From Chlorocebus sabaeus (lineage: Eukaryota > Chordata > Mammalia > Primates > Cercopithecidae), in the NCBI RefSeq assembly GCF_047675955.1, contig NC_132926.1:18353826-18417825 (forward strand): 64,000 nt of DNA, written 5' to 3'. The position numbers were made by a program, and so were the translations under genes. The notes below the pieces were generated by a model, which searched no databases, was not told where the DNA came from, and was given only the letters and a program-made list of their open reading frames with translations. Shown piece by piece: positions 1-11,739 of this stretch (positions within the stretch are counted from its first letter, which is position 1; each line of letters starts with the position of its first letter).

Positions 1-647
1 TTTTTGCAAAACATAATTGCCAGACAATGACCTAAAAATGAAAATATTTGCCAATTCACCAGTTGTGTGCTATAGGAGGTACCCATCCACCAAGCAACTG
101 GTTTGGACTTTGCGGCTGTGTAGCCCAATGAAGCCCACAAGGTTCTGAAAGTAATTATAGAAGAAGGGCTACATTCCTATTTACCTCAAATTTCTAAATC
201 CTGATATATTCTTGCTTTATCAGTGGATCTAAACCTCTTCTCCTCCTGGGTATACTTGGTGGGCAATTTGGGTCTGTGGAAGTTTTCTCTATAATCCATA
301 CACTGCTATATTGACAGTAGGCAGAATCTAGTTCACTCTCCTGTTGATATGATAAAAATTGTCTGAATGTTTTCCATTACCCATTTTTTTTTTTTTCCTA
401 TTTGAAATATGGTTCTCTGGGGAAGATATTTTATAGTATTTGTTCTACTGTCTGTTCTTTATTTATGTACTTATTCATTAATTCAACAAATGTTAGGGGA
501 AATGGCACACTATTCTAGGCACTATAAAGGAGGTAAGTATTTGAATTTGCTTGGTCTATACTTGTATTTATCATCATCACTGCTGCTTACCAGGCTTTGA
601 AGCATGTGCAAACTTTAGAAAGTTCTTTTTACTGGTTGTTTTAAAGA
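1..647. other. Mostly unassigned non-coding sequence with a possible L2 3' end
   Basis: No recognised gene. The stretch at about 470-530 (a 'ttcattaattcaacaaatgt' block followed by a 'ctaggcacta' block) resembles the 3' end of an L2 element read on the - strand. The 63-codon open frame at 409-600 covers this and has no recognisable domain. A short T-run lies at 385-397. Confidence 0.4.
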
Positions 648-959
648 TAATCATTCATAGGCCGGGTGCGGTGCCTCACGCCTGTAATCCCAGCACTTTG
701 GGAGGCCGAGGTGGGTGGATCACTTGAGGTCAGAAGTTCGAGACCAACCTGAAACCCTGCCTCTACTACAAATACAAAAATTAGCCAGGCATGAACCTCC
801 CAGCTACTTGGGAGGCTGATGCATGAGAACTGCTTGAACCTGGGAGGCGAGGGTTGAACTGAGCCAAGATTGCACCACTGCATTCCAACCTGGGTGATAG
901 AGTAAGACTCCGTCTCAAAAAAAAAAAAAAAAAAAAAAAAAAACAGGTAATCATTCATA
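648..959 (+). mobile_element. Alu SINE (AluS-type), internally deleted, with 12-bp TSD
   Basis: The element opens with the Alu left monomer (gccgggtgcggtg) and ends in a poly-A tail of about 27 A. Two internal pieces are missing compared with a full Alu: one in the 'gaccaacctg...gaaaccc' region and one after 'agccaggcatg'. The flanks carry the duplication taatcattcata at 648-659 and 948-959, which shows target-primed insertion. The Alu body is about 660-947. The open frame on the opposite strand is simply translated Alu. Confidence 0.95.
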
Positions 960-1030
960 ATAATTGGGGCTAGATCACAGGGCATCATATTTTAAACCAT
1001 CTGCCAGAAATTTTTTCTGTTCCTTCTGTT

Positions 1031-1060
1031 TAAAAAAGAAAGAAAGAAAGAAAGAAAAAG
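1031..1060. repeat. (GAAA)n microsatellite
   Basis: About five consecutive GAAA units flanked by A-rich sequence. Confidence 0.85.
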
Positions 1061-1109
1061 ATCCTTTTTTGAGCCAAGACTTTTTTTGACATTATAGGGA
1101 TAATCATAT

Positions 1110-1300
1110 CGGGATTTGGGTCCTACTTCTGCTACTAATAGCAGATGGAGTTTAGGCAAGGTATTTAATCATGTTAGGTCTAATTTTTCTTATTCTTAAT
1201 AAAGCATAATGCTTGAGTCTATATCTTACAGTTTTGATAATTAAATGACATGAATTGTTTAAAACTACTAGCACAGTATCTTACACATGAATGTTTAAGA
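1110..1300 (-). mobile_element. MIR SINE remnant
   Basis: Read on the - strand it follows the MIR layout: a block like 'aaatgacatgaattgtttaa', then 'actagcacagtatcttacac', with the 'gcaaggtatttaatc' block on the other side. Strongly diverged, so the ends are approximate. Confidence 0.55.
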
Positions 1301-1529
1301 AATGGTAACCCAAGTGATCAGGTTAAAAGGCCAGCAATCTTACACAAATATTAAGTAGTCTTTAGTTTCAGAAAGTTTCATTTCTCTAGAAAATGTATTC
1401 CATCATTTTTACAGGCATCTTCCTAGATATCTTTTTTTTTTATTTTATATTTTAAAGATAAGATCTGTGGTTTGAGATTAGACCTAGATTGAATGACTCT
1501 TCTCCTCAGCAAAATATCACCCTCCTCAT

Positions 1530-4160
1530 TCAGTGATCCAATGAGCATTTATTAAACACTCACCATCTCCAGTGTGCTATGTTCTGTACTTTGCCCTAGA
1601 AATTCATGGCATAGTGGTATACAGACATGTAAGCCGATTATTACAAAAATGAAATAAAGGTTTTAATAGGAGGCTATGCTGGGCACTAGGGAAATATTAT
1701 GAAGCAGACACAACTCCATCGTGCAAAGGCAGGGGAAACGGCATTTAAGGTGAGTCTGGAATCATACATAAAAGGCAAGTAAAAATAAAAGAAAGATAAG
1801 ATTCAAAGTGCAAGAAAGGGCACAGCATGAATGAAAACTTCAATATTTGCTTTATGTGGAAGAATGAGAAACCCATGACAGTGGGACAGGAGCTGAGATT
1901 GACAATAGCTGACTTAGAGCTAAGGACTTTGGCTCCTCTCTCAAAGATAATGGGGAGAAATTGTAAAGCTTCAAATAATTAGAAATCTTTATTTTTTTAT
2001 TATTTTTATTTATTTATTTATTTTTTGAGATGGAGTTTTACTCTTGTTGCCCAGGCTGGAGTGCAATGGCATGATCTTGGCTCACTGCAACTTCCGCCTC
2101 CCAGGTTCAAGCGATTCTCCTGCCTCAGCCTCCAGAGTAGCTGGGATTACAGGCACGTGCCACCACATCTGGCTAATTTTTGTATTTTTAGTAGAGATGA
2201 GGTTTCACCATGTTGGCCAGGCTGGTCTCGAACTCTTGACCTCAGGTGATCCACCCACCTTGGCCTCCCAAAGTGCTGGGATTACAGGTTTGAACCACCA
2301 CGCCTGGTCATGATTAGAAATCTTAATCATATTTCCAACCTGCCTCCCCTTGTGTTTTCCACAACCACCCATTGAGCACCCATTTTGTGCACCTGCTTTG
2401 TCAGAAGAAAAGCAGAGCCCAATCCGCAAGGCAATCACAGTCAAGTGAAGGGGCAGGCAGGTAAGTATATCACCACACCTGGATACATTAAGGGCTGTTG
2501 CAGAAGGAAGTCGAAGGTGCTTTGTGAGAACAGAAAAAGAGCATCTAACCAAGTCTTGGCAAGGTCAGAGGAAGAGCTCCAGAAGAAGTGTTTTCTAAAC
2601 TAAGCCTTAGAAGATCAACATAGTAAAATGCTCAGGAATTGTGGGTGTAAGAGTGCACTAGGCAGAGAAAGTGGCTTACAGAAACCTATTGTACCACAGC
2701 AGAGAGAACACATGTGGAATGCAGAACACAAAAAGGTGTTCAGTATAACTAAGACTTACAGTGGAACGTGGGAAATAGTAAGATACTTGGCTGCAGAGAG
2801 AGAAAGAAAGAGAGAATCATTATGTGAAGGGCTCATTAAAACATGTTTTGGAGTTTAGACTTTATTTTGAAGGTAATGGGTATCTAAAAAGGGTCTGTGC
2901 AGAGAAGCAGCACAATCCTACTGGCGTCGTAGAAAGATCACTCTAGCTATATATACAGAGAAGTGCTTGAGGGGTAAAACAAGAAATAAAGAAATCAGTT
3001 CTACTTTGTAGAAGCCTGCTGCAATCATCCTGATAAAGGATGAGTATCTTAATTATGATAGTGGTAGTGGGCATAGCTTGGAGAGATATTTAGGAAGTAG
3101 AAGGAACTGAACTTGGTAATGTGAGAAGTAAAGAACAAGGAGTTAAGGATAATGCCAAGATTTCTGGTTTGGCAAGCCCAGTGGCTGACTATGTTTTCAT
3201 TCTATGATGAATTCAGAAGAAAGAGCTCTGCTTTGGAAGAAAATGATGAATTCAGTTGTGAATGTGTTAAGCTGAAAGGAATGTTCCCACAGAATACTTT
3301 AACAGATACTTATGAGGGAGTTGATATTCAATATAGACAGAAAATATAGATTTGGGATTTGCTAAAAAGAGGTGGTCACAGAAGCCTTTGGAGTATTGGA
3401 GATTGCCCAAGATAGAGGAAATAGAATGAAAGGAAATAAGGAATGAAGATGGAGCTTGAATTCATCAATTTCAATTTCAGCATTTATGAAATTGGCAACC
3501 ATAGGAACATATTAAAAGTCCTGGCAGGAGCAGGGAGGGAGGTAAGAAGAAAACTGAAAGTATTATTACATGAACCAAGGAAGGAGTAATAGGAAGAGAA
3601 AGAAGTCAATCCTATCATAAGCTATAGAGAGTCAAAAATAAGGACTAACACGTTTCACTTTAGATAGATAACTGTAGACGTATACAACTGAGAATCAAGA
3701 AAATATTGAGAATAAAGGTCAGAAATCAGTTATCAAACTGATGTACATGTCCAAGCAAGAGAAGATGAGACCCAGGCTAGTTCAATAGAATGGGGTATTG
3801 GCAGGAGACAGATTTACACATGTTAGGGGATACAGATTACAAGGCTTCGCAATAAGGAGTGAGGGATGAAACAGAGTCATGGAGAAGATAGACGGTTAAT
3901 TTAATCAGGGATTCATTGAATTTGAGAACCACTGAGATTTCTAAGTAAAGCAATGTACAACTATTATGTATCAATTAAAACATAAAAGTATCTTCAGTTC
4001 ATAACAGAAGTCAGGAAAAGAGAATCACCAGTTATCCCCGTGGGTGAGGAGTGATTGCAGACTGAGAAGAGGAGAGACTGGGAGAGGATTCTGAGAACAT
4101 TGTCCTATCAGGGAAGAGAAGGAACTCCTAGAGGGGCACTCACTAAGAGAGAAGAAGAAC
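1530..4160 (-). mobile_element. Long L2 LINE remnant, interrupted by an Alu
   Basis: The + strand reads as antisense L2. The 3' end lies on the left ('atgagcatttattaaacac'), followed by blocks I recognise from the L2 3' region: 'agaaagatcactctagct', 'gagatatttaggaagtag' and 'gccaagatttctggtttggc'. The 5' side runs toward but does not clearly reach the reverse transcriptase core. An Alu with its own target duplication (1978-2324) splits it. The small open frames here (for example 2385-2603, 2628-2858 and 3152-3349) are antisense to L2 and are not genes. At over 2 kb it is the longest continuous L2 copy in the window. Confidence 0.65.
1978..2324 (-). mobile_element. Alu SINE (AluS-type) with 12-bp TSD
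   Basis: T-rich tail with TTTA repeats on the left, then a near complete antisense Alu ending in 'accaccacgcctggtcatg'. The duplication attagaaatctt is present at 1978-1989 and 2313-2324. It is inserted into the older L2. Open frames across it (2025-2313 on +, 2205-2552 on -) are translated Alu. Confidence 0.95.
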
Positions 4161-4521
4161 CTTAAAAATTAAGTGAAATAAAAAAATCTACAGTCTCCAG
4201 TGCTGCAGAAAGCTGCAGTTCCATAAATTAATTCTCCTGGACTGACTCAGTTCTTATTCCACTAGTGTGATGTTACTAAGAATAAATGCCCCTATAAACA
4301 CTCTGGATTTAGAATAACAAATTAATAAATCCTTTATTAAACAAAAAAAGGTACATACAAATGTCAGTCTGGAAGAGAAACAAGTTAGTATCCGACAAAA
4401 TTCAGGTTTTGGTTTTAATACAGTCCATTGTCAGAGAACGATTTTTTTTTAAATGACACATTGAATAAAACATAAGAGTGGCCAATTGATAGACAAAGTG
4501 AATAGATGCACCTTGTAAGGT
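4161..4521. other. Unassigned sequence
   Basis: No repeat family or coding potential recognised. AT-rich, with an A-run near 4342 and a T-run near 4442. Confidence 0.5.
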
Positions 4522-4927
4522 TGTATTAGTCATTTTGCATTTCTATAAAGGAATACCTGATACTGGGTGATTTATAAAGAAACGAGGTTTATTTGGCCCA
4601 CGATTCTGCAGGCTGTACAAGCATGGTGCCAACATTTCCTTGGGTTCTGGTGAGGCCTCTGGAAGCTTTTACTTATGACAGAGGTGAAGGGGAAACAGGT
4701 GGGTCACATGGCAAGAGAGTGAGCAAGACAGATGTCAGGTTTGTAAAACACCAGCTCTCATATGAACTAACAGAGCGAGAACTCATTCATTGCCACGGAG
4801 AGGGCACAAACCATTCAGGAGGGATCTTCCCCCAAAACCCTAACACCTCCTACCAGGCCCCACCTCCAACAATGGCAATCACATTTCAGCAAGAGATTTG
4901 GAGGGGACAAATATCCAAACCATATCA
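4522..4927 (-). mobile_element. ERVL-MaLR solo LTR (MST/THE1-related)
   Basis: The + strand starts 'tgtattagtcattttgcatt' and ends 'atccaaaccatatca'. These are the two ends of a MaLR LTR in reverse orientation, with TG...CA termini. The internal blocks ('gatttataaagaaacgaggt', 'cacatggcaagagagtgagc', 'accaggccccacctcc') match the MST group. It is a solo LTR: no retroviral internal region adjoins it. The 119-codon open frame at 4593-4952 is translated LTR. Confidence 0.85.
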
Positions 4928-7900
4928 AATGGTAAGAAAAACATTCTCTTAACAATTTGAAGGGAGCACAATATGAAATGTTATGTGACCAGTCTCTACT
5001 TCCCCATGGAATTTGTCTCAACTGTTTGTTGAAGCCACATTATAGTTAGACAAGATGTTGACATCTAGCATCCCTTAAGACTATTGTATATGTATGTATG
5101 CCCCAAAATGCATATACTAAAAATATGACTTAATCCAGTAAAAAACATTCTAATGATAATCAGCAACATATTCCAGCTGAATAAAATTTCAAAATAGATA
5201 CTCTGGAGGAAGTGAAAATGCTTAAACAACTATGAATGAGAAGGAAGAATTAGATACTGAAAACCATGTAAATAGAGCAGGAAAAAGCTCAGAAACTCGT
5301 CCAAACTTACAGGCATTTTAACCCACATTAGCAAAATACTTTGGTAGAACCAAAGTCTCTTAAATTGCAAAATGATTATATTAATGAATAAATACATTAA
5401 CCATAATATAGGCCTATGTTCTTCCATGCACAAGTAGCTTTCCCTCATATGTTTGCTAATTTGAATGTTTTCATATATAATTAAATTGGTAGCTCTAATA
5501 AGATAAATGCTACATACTAAATGCTAGGTTGATCACTAAATACAAATTATCTTGATGTACAATGACTGCAATGAGAATTATAAATATCTCAATGCACATG
5601 ATCTAGCCCCTAGAATAACACCAGAGTAACACTACTCCCCTGAGCTGGCCCTCCCCACCCCACACTTCCGGGCTGTTTTATACTGAAAAACTGAGGGGGG
5701 TTCGGTGTTCAGAAAGTCTTCACATTAAGAATTCAGAGAGTCTGAAATTACTTGTTGTCCGGATCCAACCGTCTTGCTGCTTATAATAAGTCCACAAATG
5801 GAATTTACAGGCAACAGAAATAGTTATAGAACATTGTGTCCTTTTAAACTAAAGTTCTGAACCACTGGCTAGCTTAGTGGCCAGAAAAGTTATATTTTGG
5901 CTCCAGATCATTGTCAAATGCCTCCTACGGATTCCATAATAAAAACAGAACCTCTAACCTTGAGAGTAAACTGCAGGGGTTCGTTTTGCCACATTCTGAT
6001 CTAATAGAGTAGCCAAGACTTCATATCTATTAACATCCATATCATCATTTTAATACACTACTTTATCATTCCAGGAGAGTGCATAGAGTGCAGCAAAAAC
6101 CATATTTTACAAGCCAATTTTAAATGCCTTTTAATGATGATTCACGGTGCTCTAATACAGATTTCTCATCAATATCACCATCCTGCAGGCACGCATTAAA
6201 GCTGCAAATCATTCCTTGGGTAGCGTTACTGTCAGACTCCAAATGTACGGCAAACGTAACTCAGATGTCTTAAGCATTTCCCTTGGATGCAATGGGCACA
6301 TCCTGATTTCTGCAAAATGGAAGGAACGCCCATTATGCCAGACATAGATTTGAGTATCCTTGACTGGAAGACATAACTGAGCCTCTCTCTACTCAAGAAC
6401 GAAAAAGAACAGGCAGACACTCCCTCCGTACAGAGCACCGTCCTCCTGCCCCACAAAATAACCATGAGTTGAACATCTGTCTAGGTTTCTACAATTTGCA
6501 AATTGTTTGGTTATGTAAGTCTTTTTTTTCCCTAGTAAGTGTTAATCAGCATTCCTGCTGGTGGTTCTTAGGGTTGTTACCATGGAACTTATAAATGAAT
6601 TTAAAGATGTAGCTGAGATAAATGGGGACACCTGTGGATGATTTCTTTCCATTATCATTAGCATAAACCCTTACAGGCCAATTCCTGCAAAATCGTGATA
6701 AACTGCTGGAAATAGAAATGTATGATACAAAACATGGTGGGAAGGCTTAAATTGTTCAGGGTCTTTAGCATATTTTCACATTGGTATTAAGAATTTTAGA
6801 AATAATTTAATCATTGCCTGATTATAGCAATGTTGGGAGTAATGAAATCCTTGCCTTATTACATATGGACTCATTCAGAGCCTCATTATTTATTTGGCAA
6901 GCATTAAGCATCAAATCAATTTAGTCAGATACTTGTAAATGGGAAATTCAAGATGAAAGTGAAAATGAAGATTAAGAGGTAAAATTAAAACTATTTATTT
7001 CTAGCAGGAATAGAGCAATTTTCCTTGCAAGAGACCCATCCCAAGAGAGTTTAAATAGGAAGAAGGGCAAATGGTAGAATCCATCCCAAAGAAGAGAACT
7101 TAAAATGAAGAACAGTGAGCAAAGTATCCCCTACTTACATTTGCCTGGAACAAATGACATTGGAATAAGAGGGTGATAACTTTGATTTGTAGCTGTGGAA
7201 TATACGCTGTGCTTTTATGCAACTGATTATTATTGGAATGGTTTCCATTTCCAGCTCAATAGAAATAGGAAGAAGGGAAGTACACACTGATCACTTGGGA
7301 ATTTGTAGTTTCAGTTTACATATGAAGATGTACTGACATTAATAGGATGCAATAAATGTATTGTGTGGTATTTTGGTTTTGGACTTAATAGTAGTGGTCA
7401 CATGAATGGCTATGTATTTTCACATTGCAATGTGTATGGAAAAATATCCATACTAAACTGAAGACGGAGATAACGTCATCATAAGCGCCTATTTGGCTGT
7501 TGCATGTAAGGACATTTTCTAACGCATTGATCCATAATAATTACTGAATTGGGATGCAGGAAGCTGATCAAGCTCATTGTGTAATGGGGAATAATTGGCA
7601 ATAAAATCATAAGAAGGCCTTAAGGAGAAAATAACTTCTTCCTTTGGGACACAGAGATAAGTGGAAGTAATGTCAGGTCTATTTTAGGGGAGTATTTGGA
7701 TGTGTCACCCTGGCTCTTACACACCAGATAGCAATACCTATGACAGCATAGAGAACCAGAAGCAGATGGGAGAAGAAGTTGGACTTAATTCTAGTCTTTC
7801 AGGCTAAAGCAAGAAGATAAACATTTAGACTGAATGTTGGAAGCATTTTGTGTTTCTCACTAATCAGAGCATTAACTACAGGAAGCAAAATTCATGTTTA

Positions 7901-8014
7901 TTACTGAAAGGGACACTGTTTAGCCCAGAAACATGAAGAATATGTATTTTGTATTATGAAATTGGAGCAAACACAACAACAAAAAACCAAGACAATGGAA
8001 ATTAACTATTCTTA
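4928..8014. other. Three kb of mostly unassigned sequence, possible conserved non-coding DNA
   Basis: I recognise no Alu, L1, L2, MIR or LTR here and no coding exon. Open frames at 4815-5021, 5230-5448 and 6232-6465 on the - strand are short and lack recognisable domains. The segment at about 7440-7620 contains several CpGs and an ordered AT-rich motif set, including 'aacgtcatca' (CRE-like half site) and 'ggaataattggcaataaaat'. It could be a regulatory element, but this is speculative. Confidence 0.4.
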
Positions 8015-8195
8015 TTGCATCAGGCACTGGGTTAGAAGTTTTCCATATAATATATCATACGAAGAAGATTCAAATTTAATAAAGAGAAAACAGATTTAGG
8101 CAGATTATGTCACTGCTTCAGGTCATAATGTTGGATATAACTGGCCTGGATTTAGAACCAGCTGTCTGATTCTAAAGCCTAGGCTTTTAAAAAAT
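8015..8195 (+). mobile_element. MIR SINE remnant
   Basis: MIR order is visible: 'catcaggcactgggttagaa', an A/T-rich middle with 'agagaaaacagatttaggca', then 'ggatttagaaccagctgtct'. The tail contains the 14-bp perfect palindrome aaagcctaggcttt at 8174-8187. Confidence 0.6.
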
Positions 8196-9879
8196 TGCAA
8201 TATTGGTTTACACGGTATAAACCATCAGGTAAAAAACAACTCCCATTCTGGCTTTCTCTGGGATTCTGTCAGCCAGCTGGAGAGGCTGATGGAGAAGACC
8301 TGAGGTCAAACAGCTTCTGTGAAGTGACCCCAAATTCAATAAATAGTCATTTAATCTGCTGAAGTTGTGAAAGTGACTTTAGTCTCAGTCAGTAGTGGAT
8401 CAATTCATCCCCATTGGAATTTATTTTAATGCTTAGATTTTACTAGTCAGCTCACTAGAGAGTCAAGAGGAGGGTTAAAGGAAGAAATTCTTTCAAAAAC
8501 CTGCTTTATTTCACTTGGGCTTGCTTGAAGTTCTTTCGTAAAGAGACAATACTAATGTAAAGAGAGGGAATCTAATATGCCCCTTTGCTCTGATAATTAC
8601 TGGGTAATTCCGCTACCTATTGCCAATCCCTGTGCTATTTTCAAGCAAAGACCTGTTGATTTTTTAACCAGTTCATTATTACTGAGTTGCATTATTTTCT
8701 CTATCTTATCAAGTTTTGTTGTTTACATCCTGGCTAATAATATAAAGCTGCCAAAGTATAATCAAACATATATGGTAGTTAATGTTTTGGAAATGCTCTT
8801 TGCCTCTTTGTAGGCGCTAACTCTCATTCTAAAGGATCTTTGTGAGTAATTATTTCATTCTTGGAAAATTTACAGTTCCTTTAAAAAAATTTAACACTCA
8901 TATTTCATGAATTCACGACTGCCCATGTGATTAAGATGAAAATAGTTTTGCTACTCTGATAAAGGTTGGTTGCCCTTCGTGGTCATGATAACCAAGCCAA
9001 CTTAAAAAAAAAGGAGGGGGTTCTTTGCAAATAAGAGACATCTTATTGTTAATGCCACTGAGATCTTCTTAGCAAAAAAAGGAAACCGTGTTGCGGATAT
9101 ATTTAAGAAGAAAGACGGAATATAGTATATCTCCAAATATTATATCAAGAGGAACACATATGACAAAAAAAATTATAAAACACAGAGGTTAAAATGAAAG
9201 TCAAACACTTTAAGTCTAGGAAACCTTAAAGTAAAGAGACTTTAAAAAGGCTCACCAATACCAGTTACAGATGCATACTTAGGTTTGTATTGTAAAAATT
9301 GGAAAGCACTAGAAATTTTGCAACGTTTCAGTATTAATACTTATTAAGAATTGCTAAAGAATTAAATTCACATGGAGTCAATGTAGTGAGGAAGGAGAGG
9401 GTGTGCTGACAGAAATAAAGTAATTTTGGCTAGTTAAATAAAGAGAAGACAATAGGGAGGAGGTTACACTGAGGTAGGAAAAAGGGGATTACAAACCTAT
9501 GAATATTTGTGTAGAATCAGCTCCTACAGCAGAATGAGAGAACAAAGGAAACATACTGCAGATACTCTGTCCATCACCAAAAATTTGAGAAGAAATGAGA
9601 AGGCCTAACATTTTCATTCTTAAAATATGTGCTTTCTTAGGGGAATGATTCATTTTCTCTTCATCTGGAAAGATTTTTCTAAGTCATCTTGCTAACAGAA
9701 ATGAAACCAGTTCATGTAGAACTAACTCTCATTTCATTTATTGAGGGGTGGAGGATCCATTTATGGGCAACGTGGTTACCTTTTCTGCCATGGAAATGAA
9801 TTCCATGTGGCTCACCGCCCCATTCCATCTACTCAGCTCTTAAGTGACACAACATGCTACAGCTATAGAAAAACCGGAG

Positions 9880-9880
<1 letters not shown>
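8196..9880. other. Unassigned sequence
   Basis: No repeat family or coding exon recognised. A short hairpin (tggttta / taaacca) lies at 8204-8224. The 78-codon open frame at 8577-8813 encodes a hydrophobic C-terminal half but has no family signature, and such frames are expected by chance in AT-rich DNA. Confidence 0.4.

Positions 9881-9919
<39 letters not shown>
9881..9919. repeat. (GATA)n microsatellite
   Basis: About ten uninterrupted GATA units followed by the imperfect 'tgatcgatagg'. Long pure tetranucleotides of this kind are usually length-polymorphic. Confidence 0.95.
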
Positions 9920-10229
9920 GATCGATAGGTATATAGATGTATAACCATCACATGTCTATACTTCTGGGTTACTCATACAATGGAGGGGAAACATAAGAAT
10001 AACAAAATATTACTAATGATTTATGTCAATATACCATATCCATGCAAACAGTTGCAGCATTTTAGAAGACTATGTCAACACCAGCTTCAGAGCGTCCTGT
10101 CATTTTCATATTTATGCAACCTAGTAGGGGATGTATAAAACTAAGCCTTGGCACCTCCCTGGCTACATTCATTTGCAACTGAATAAATCTCATCAATGTA
10201 AATCATGATACAGTTTCTCACATCCTAAA
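9920..10229. other. Unassigned sequence
   Basis: Nothing recognised beyond general AT richness. Confidence 0.5.
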
Positions 10230-10335
10230 ATATCTACTCTCTGGACTCCTCTAGCTACCATCGCACTTCTCTATTCTCCTTTGCAGAAAGCCTTCTTACA
10301 TCCTCTGATCCAATTCCTTTCTAGCATTCTTATTT
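10230..10335 (+). mobile_element. Probable L2 fragment
   Basis: The block 'ctctagctaccatcgcactt' followed by 'ctctattctcctttgcag' resembles a stretch of the L2 reverse transcriptase region in sense orientation. Short and diverged. Confidence 0.45.
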
Positions 10336-10339
10336 TTCC

Positions 10340-11189
10340 ACTTTACCATTATGAAATAAAATGCATACATATAAAAGTACACAAATAATAAACTTAAAAC
10401 TTAGCCAATTGTTGTAAACAGAAAACATACCTCTAAACATTCCCTGGGTTAGGAAAATATTCCCTGTAGCTCGGAATCCCTTATATACCCTTTAATTGTA
10501 ATGATTTCCCTCCCACCTATAACCAATATCTTGATTTTATGCTCTTTATCTCCTTATCTTTTAAAAAGTAGTCTATATAATTATGTTTGCTAATACAATC
10601 TATTTTAACTTTTCCTGCTTTTGAATGTTAAAATATATTGACACTCAAAATATGTAATGCTCAAAATTACATTTTTGAGATTTACACAGTGACTTTGTAG
10701 GTAGCTACAGTTGTTTCATTTCTGTTACTATTTTATTATTCAAATGTATCACGATTTTTATAGTTGTTGACTATAGCTAAATCTTTGGGTTATGCACAGG
10801 GCTTGGCCATTACAAATGATAATACATCACACTGTTTCCCAAAGTACCAATTGACTCTTTCAACTAGTATGTGAGTATTCCTATTGTTCTACATTCTCAT
10901 CACACTTAGTGCTGTCAGATTTCTTTTTCCTTTAACCAATCAGGTAGGCATGTGGTGGTATTATAATGATATTTTAATTTGCCTTTCTGATTAATTTATT
11001 GATTAATAAGATAGCATCTTTCATATGTTTATTGCCTATTTTGATATTTACATTTGTGAAGGGTCTCTTAAATTTCTTCCAATTTAAAAAAAATGGTTTA
11101 TTTTTCTATCTTATTATTTTCTAAAATTTCTTTCATTTATTATAAACACGAGTTATTTGTCAGTTAAATATGGTTGATTCTAATTTGGT
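10340..11189 (-). mobile_element. Ancient L1M-type LINE fragment
   Basis: The + strand reads as antisense L1. Blocks such as 'tggccattacaaatgataat', 'actgtttcccaaagtaccaa', 'ttctacattctcatcacact' and 'ggcatgtggtggtattataa' fall in the order expected for the 3' part of an old L1ME/L1MC, running toward ORF2. Its right side is replaced by a MaLR LTR. Confidence 0.65.
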
Positions 11190-11510
11190 TCCAGATTGGG
11201 CATCTGGTTAGGATCTCAGGCTATTTTCTTCCCTCATGGTGGAAGGGGAGTTGATGTGTGCAGAAGTCACATGGTGAAAGAGGAAGCAAGAGAAAGAGAG
11301 AAGGGAGGTGTCAGGCTCTTTCTAACAGCCAGCTCTCAGGAACTAATACAGTGAGAACTCACTCAACCCCAACCCCCAGAGAGATCCTTAGTCTATTCCT
11401 GAGTGAACTCCCCCTTCCCCCTCCCTTTAGGCCGCACCTCCCAACACCACCACACTAGGATCAAATTTCCAATGTGAGATTTGGTTGGCCGAAACAAACC
11501 AAACTCTAGC
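11190..11510 (-). mobile_element. Truncated ERVL-MaLR LTR (MST-like)
   Basis: Antisense MaLR LTR blocks: 'cacatggtgaaagaggaagc', 'caggctctttctaacagcca', 'actcactcaaccccaacccc' and 'ggccgcacctcccaacacca'. The side carrying the LTR 3' end is missing. The 66-codon open frame at 11258-11458 lies inside and is not a gene. Confidence 0.7.
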
Positions 11511-11739
11511 ATGTGTATATGTATACACGATTAGAAAACCTGAAAACTGATTTGAGAAATTATTTTTAATTATTGCATGTCTTTGTCTAATAATGTAGTT
11601 GTTTGTGTATGTTTGTCATGTATGTATACTTTGCATATTTCATATTTATACATACAGTGCAAGTATAGACACATATGCAAACATATGCTCTTCTACGAGT
11701 CAGAATCCAAATTAAGTCTGCACATTATAATTAGTTGAT
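11511..11739. other. AT-rich unassigned spacer
   Basis: TATGTATA-type low-complexity sequence between two old LINE pieces. No specific feature. Confidence 0.4.

Noticed and set aside
641..988. 115-codon - strand frame
   Set aside because: Translation of an antisense Alu and its poly-T, a very common artefact.
4593..4952. 119-codon + frame
   Set aside because: Falls almost entirely within a MaLR solo LTR. No retroviral gene adjoins it.
8174..8187. 14-bp perfect palindrome aaagcctaggcttt
   Set aside because: Lies in the tail of a MIR. Palindromes of this size occur by chance in 64 kb, and no partner structure is seen.
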